A stretch of DNA of 64,000 nucleotides from Pseudomonas sp. BP8. Its GTDB lineage: Bacteria > Pseudomonadota > Gammaproteobacteria > Pseudomonadales > Pseudomonadaceae. Below the pieces are notes generated by a model that saw only the letters and a list, made by a program, of their open reading frames with translations, was not told the DNA's origin and searched no databases. A program made the translations under genes and the position numbers. The stretch is taken from the NCBI RefSeq assembly GCF_017875955.1, contig NZ_JAGINK010000001.1, positions 2,882,501-2,946,500 on the forward strand, given 5' to 3'. Positions 60,583 through 64,000 of this stretch are shown piece by piece. Numbering within the stretch: the first letter of the stretch is position 1; every line of letters starts with the position of its first letter.

Positions 60583-62133
60583 ATGCAACACATACCCCCA
60601 GACGAAACGATCCGCGCAGCACTGCAGAAGTCGCATGCCAGGCTTCGAAAACAGCATGAGCTGGTGGTCGAATTCGGCGTCGCTTCGCTCACACTCTCTG
60701 ATCTCGACGAGTTACTTACCCACGCGTGTGCAGTCGTCGCCAAAGGTATGCAAACCCGCTTTGCCAAGGTATTGACCCCGCTCGAAGACCGCGATGAGTT
60801 CATCCTGTCCCACGGCGTGGGCTGGGATGACGCTGATATTGGCAGTGCAAGGGTAGGGGGAGACGAGGCCAGCCCGGCGGGCTACGCGATTGCCACCTAC
60901 CGGCCGGTCATTTCCAATCATCTGGGCCAGGAGCATCGCTTCAGAACCCCCTCGCTGCTCAAGAAATACGGCATCGAGCGGGCTATCAACGTGCCTATTC
61001 GCGGGGCTTCCGTGCCCTTCGGCGTGCTTGAGGCAGACAGTGGCGATGGCGATGACTTCATGGAAAGCGACCTGGTGTTCATGGAGGGCATCGCCAACGT
61101 CATTTCCATGGCCGTCGAGCGGATGGCTGCCGGGGCTGAAGCGAATCGCCCCAGCCCCTATTCGGAAAGCGTGCTCAACGCCAGCCCGGACTGCGTGAAG
61201 ATCCTGTCGGCAGACGGCGAAATAGAATTCATGAACGACGCCGGCATGTGCCTCATGCAGCTCGGTGAGCTTGGCCATATTCAAGGGCAGGAGTGGGCAC
61301 GGCTCTGGCCGGAAGAGTCCAAAGCGGTGGTCAAGGGCGCGATCGAGACGGTCGCGTGCGGGGAGTCAACGCGCTTCGAGGCGTTTTGCCCGACCGCGCA
61401 GGGCGAACCGAAGTGGTGGGACGTTACCGTGGCGCCGATCTTCGGCACCGGCGGTGATGTCGACAAGATCATCGCTGTTTCCCGGGATATCACCGAGCGG
61501 CATCATCACGAAGCGCAGTTGCTGTCGCTGATTGATGCGCAGCACACCAAGCTCAGCGAAAGCGATTTTTACCTTGAAGAGATCCATCACCGGGTCAAGA
61601 ACAGCCTGCACCTGGTCAACACCTTGCTGTTGCTTCAGGCCAACCTGGCGGCGGACGAGGCCGTCAAGTTGCAGTTACAGACAGCAGCCGGGCGGGTGGT
61701 GACCATCGCCAGCGTGCATGAACGGCTGTACCAGAATGCCGAGACCCAGGAAGTCCTTGCCAGTGATTATCTTGCGGCCTTGCTGGGCGACCTGGGCAAA
61801 GCGCTGGCCGACCGCAACATTGTGCTTGAGGCCGACCCGTTCATCTTGCCGCCGGAGCGGATGGCACCGCTTGGCCTGGTGATTTCCGAACTGATCACCA
61901 ATGCCCTGAAATACGGCAAAGGGACCATTGGCGTTAGCGTCAAGGATGCCCAGGATCACGCGTTGATCACCGTGACCGATGAGGGCGATGGCTTCCCTGA
62001 GTCGTACCCCAAGCCCAGTGGTACCGGGCTGGGCATGCGCCTGGTGAAAAGCTACTCCGGCTACGGCAGCACGGCAATTTCAGTGGATCGCGATGTCGAG
62101 AAAAGTACCATCAAGGTGCGTTTCAAGCTGTGA
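60583..62133 (+). CDS. GAF/PAS sensor histidine kinase (HisKA_2 type)
   Basis: A 516-residue cytoplasmic sensor kinase. A GAF domain spans about 30-185 (V-P-I-R-G-A-S-V-P-F-G-V-L-E), a PAS domain about 200-310 (N-A-S-P-D-C-V-K-I-L-S-A-D-G-E-I-E-F-M-N). The phospho-acceptor region is L-E-E-I-H-H-R-V-K-N-S-L-H of the HisKA_2 class, and the HATPase domain has N-A-L-K-Y-G-K-G, D-E-G-D-G-F-P-E and G-T-G-L-G-M-R-L-V. The signal sensed is not known. The stop is 60 bases before the hybrid-kinase start; the two may form a relay. Confidence 0.9.
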   Translation: MQHIPPDETIRAALQKSHARLRKQHELVVEFGVASLTLSDLDELLTHACAVVAKGMQTRFAKVLTPLEDRDEFILSHGVGWDDADIGSARVGGDEASPAGYAIATYRPVISNHLGQEHRFRTPSLLKKYGIERAINVPIRGASVPFGVLEADSGDGDDFMESDLVFMEGIANVISMAVERMAAGAEANRPSPYSESVLNASPDCVKILSADGEIEFMNDAGMCLMQLGELGHIQGQEWARLWPEESKAVVKGAIETVACGESTRFEAFCPTAQGEPKWWDVTVAPIFGTGGDVDKIIAVSRDITERHHHEAQLLSLIDAQHTKLSESDFYLEEIHHRVKNSLHLVNTLLLLQANLAADEAVKLQLQTAAGRVVTIASVHERLYQNAETQEVLASDYLAALLGDLGKALADRNIVLEADPFILPPERMAPLGLVISELITNALKYGKGTIGVSVKDAQDHALITVTDEGDGFPESYPKPSGTGLGMRLVKSYSGYGSTAISVDRDVEKSTIKVRFKL

Positions 62134-62193
62134 GCCGTATCTTCCCCGCCCGGCGTAAATCGTGCCAGTTGCCAAACGATGCTGAGGCCATTG

Positions 62194-64000
62194 ATGAGTC
62201 AAGACACTGTGCAGTCCCTCTCCAACAGCGATGACGCGTTCCCCAATGATGCTGCAGAGCGCTTGCAACTGGCATTGGACGCCGGGGCCATCATTGGCAC
62301 TTGGGTGTGGGACATCCCCAACGACTGCGTCAGGGCCGATGCGCGTTTTGCCCGCTCGTTCGGTCTGCCTGCCGATCAGTGCGTGGCTGGTATCAGCCTG
62401 GAGCGGGCCTTTTCGTCGATTCACCCTGACGACCGTGAGCGGGTCGGGGCGGACATCGCCGAGGCCATGAAGCGGGGCGGTGCCTACCGCTGCGAATACC
62501 GGGTGCGCCAGAACGACGGCAGCTACCGCTGGGTCGAGGCCAACGGCCGCGCCGAGTTAAACAGCGCAGGCCAGGCCGTACGTTTTCCCGGTGTGCTGAT
62601 GGACATCGAGTCCCGCCGGGTCGCCGAGGCCGAGCGGGACCGGGTTTCGGCCTTGCTGCGCACCTTTACCGCAGCAGTGCCGGGGGTAGTCTATGCCAAG
62701 GACCTCGAAGGGCGAATGCTGGTGGCCAACCACGGCACCACGCAACTGATCGGCAAACCGCCAGCGTTCTATATAGGCAAGACTGACCTTGAATTTCTTG
62801 AAGACAAGGACCAGGCCCGTCAGGTAATGGCGACCGACCAGCGCATCATGCACGGTGGTAAAGCCGAGCAGATCGAGGAAGAGGTCAACATGGCCGATGG
62901 CTCGGCGGTTACCTGGCTGTCGCTCAAGGCGCCGCTGCTCAACGATGATGGCGAGGTCATCGGGCTGATCGGCTCCTCCATTGATGTGACCGCGCGCAAG
63001 AACGCAGAGGCGGCGTTGATGGAATTCAACCACACCCTCGAAGCGCGCATCAGCGACGCGATCGCCGAGCGCGAAGCGGCCCAGGCCGCGCTGCGCCAGG
63101 CGCAGAAAATGGAGGCTGTGGGTCAGTTGACCGGCGGTATCGCGCATGACTTCAACAACTTGCTGGCGGGCATCACCGGTAGCCTGGACCTGATCAAGCT
63201 GCGCCTCAACCAAGGGCGTATTGCCGACATCGAACGCTACCTCGGCGTCGCCCACAGCGCAGCTCAGCGCGCCGCAGCCTTGACCCACCGCCTGCTGGCG
63301 TTTTCCCGGCAGCAGACACTGATACCGGTCCACACCGATGTGAATGCCTTGATCAGTGGCATGGAAGAGCTGATTCAGCGCTCGGTGGGGCCGTCGATCG
63401 AGGTCCGGGTCGAACTGGCGGCGGGCTCCAGCACTTGCCTGATCGACCCCGCCCAGGTCGAGAACGCTCTGCTCAACCTGGCCATCAACTCCCGTGATGC
63501 CTTGCCCAATGGTGGCAGCATCCAGATCACGACGTTCAACAGCACGCTGGAACCTGGCCCCGACCTGGACCCTGAGCTGAGCCCGGGTAACTACCTGACC
63601 ATCTGCGTAGCAGACAACGGCGAGGGCATGAGCAGCGAGACTGTGGCCAAGGTCTTCGAGCCGTTTTTCACCACCAAGCCGGTGGGGGCAGGCACGGGGC
63701 TTGGGCTGTCGATGATCTATGGTTTTGCCAAGCAGTCGGGTGGCCAGGTGAAAATCCAGTCCGAGCCTGGCAAGGGCACACGTGTGTACCTGCAGCTGCC
63801 TTGCCGTGAGGCTGTGGCCGAAGAGCCCGGGCGGTCGTCGCCCAGCCTCGCGCGGCCAGCGCCGACCGCTTCAGGCGAGACGGTGCTGGTGGTCGATGAC
63901 GAATCGTCGGTGCGCATGTTTGTCAGCGAGACGCTGAGCGGTCTGGGCTATGCGGTGGTCGAGGCGGCAGACAGCCAGACCGGCCTGCAACTGCTGCGCT
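62194..64000 (+). CDS. PAS-PAS hybrid histidine kinase, start of gene
   Basis: Open to the right edge (602 codons so far). Two PAS domains come first: one with L-A-L-D-A-G-A-I-I-G-T-W-V-W (about 20-145, ending D-I-E-S-R-R), one from about 155 (A-V-P-G-V-V-Y-A-K-D-L). A coiled coil leads to the HisKA box G-G-I-A-H-D-F-N-N-L-L, a HATPase domain with N-L-A-I-N-S-R-D, D-N-G-E-G-M-S and G-T-G-L-G-L-S, and a receiver domain just starting V-L-V-V-D-D-E-S-S. It follows the GAF/PAS kinase on the same strand. The end lies outside the window. Confidence 0.9.
   Translation, partial: MSQDTVQSLSNSDDAFPNDAAERLQLALDAGAIIGTWVWDIPNDCVRADARFARSFGLPADQCVAGISLERAFSSIHPDDRERVGADIAEAMKRGGAYRCEYRVRQNDGSYRWVEANGRAELNSAGQAVRFPGVLMDIESRRVAEAERDRVSALLRTFTAAVPGVVYAKDLEGRMLVANHGTTQLIGKPPAFYIGKTDLEFLEDKDQARQVMATDQRIMHGGKAEQIEEEVNMADGSAVTWLSLKAPLLNDDGEVIGLIGSSIDVTARKNAEAALMEFNHTLEARISDAIAEREAAQAALRQAQKMEAVGQLTGGIAHDFNNLLAGITGSLDLIKLRLNQGRIADIERYLGVAHSAAQRAAALTHRLLAFSRQQTLIPVHTDVNALISGMEELIQRSVGPSIEVRVELAAGSSTCLIDPAQVENALLNLAINSRDALPNGGSIQITTFNSTLEPGPDLDPELSPGNYLTICVADNGEGMSSETVAKVFEPFFTTKPVGAGTGLGLSMIYGFAKQSGGQVKIQSEPGKGTRVYLQLPCREAVAEEPGRSSPSLARPAPTASGETVLVVDDESSVRMFVSETLSGLGYAVVEAADSQTGLQLLR

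Overview
The window looks like a chromosomal stretch of a Pseudomonas of the putida/fluorescens type. The basis is the many intergenic REP palindromes containing GGAGCGGGCTTGCCCCGCG, the moderately high GC codon use, and the gene families present: OprD porin, gallate-type galBCD, an ars cluster with arsH, and numerous LysR regulators. No rRNA, tRNA, CRISPR array or prophage was seen. All family names come from reading motifs by eye, without database searches.

Layout. 1-3.9 kb: small accessory genes (end of a B3/B4-domain protein, a shortened GlcG-like protein, a Nudix hydrolase, small secreted or lipoproteins) mixed with repeats and an orphan IS66 end. 3.9-7.0 kb: a three-gene reductase/glyoxalase operon divergent from an AraC regulator. 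7.0-8.4 kb: a pseudogene and an unrecognised coiled-coil protein. 8.8-14 kb: LysR regulator and a five-gene oxidoreductase/hydrolase operon (aldo-keto reductase, flavodoxin, exported cupin, carboxymuconolactone decarboxylase-like protein, dienelactone hydrolase-like protein). 14-16 kb: methyltransferase and two small proteins. 16-26.3 kb: a tightly overlapping iron-siderophore uptake locus (TonB receptor, FatBCDE-type ABC importer, a pair of YbtP/YbtQ-like ABC half-transporters) with a divergent TetR regulator. 26.3-38.9 kb: transporters, short-chain reductase, MocR regulator, a type II dehydroquinase with an MHS transporter and a divergent LysR, and an MFS/LysR pair. 39-44.4 kb: a repeat-rich accessory stretch with an unusual 517-residue protein and an IS66 element that splits a GFA-family gene. 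44.6-54.0 kb: a catabolic island with GalB, GalC, GalD, a LigI-like pyrone-dicarboxylate hydrolase, a DUF1932-type dehydrogenase, a DctA-type carrier, an OprD porin and two LysR-type regulators, one frameshifted and one with two helix-turn-helix domains. 54.7-60.3 kb: cupin/GNAT pair, class V aminotransferase, an ars cluster whose arsB is almost wholly deleted, a P-loop protein and an Arg/His-rich exported protein. 60.6-64 kb: two tandem sensor kinases, the second running off the end.

How parts work together. In the catabolic island, GalD (tautomerase), GalB (hydratase) and GalC (aldolase) form the known route from 4-oxalomesaconate to pyruvate and oxaloacetate. The LigI-like enzyme would feed 2-pyrone-4,6-dicarboxylate into it, and the porin and dicarboxylate carrier could import that acid. 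No ring-cleaving dioxygenase lies in the island, so it reads as a lower pathway that takes up a ready-made intermediate. The siderophore locus has uptake but no synthesis genes.

The window also shows visible decay: an amber codon in the IS66 transposase, a frameshift in a LysR gene, an internal deletion in arsB, a short GlcG-like gene, a nonsense-interrupted ORF, and a duplicated fragment of an alpha/beta hydrolase. At least six copies of a composite 120-230 bp repeat lie in intergenic space, mostly around the accessory regions.
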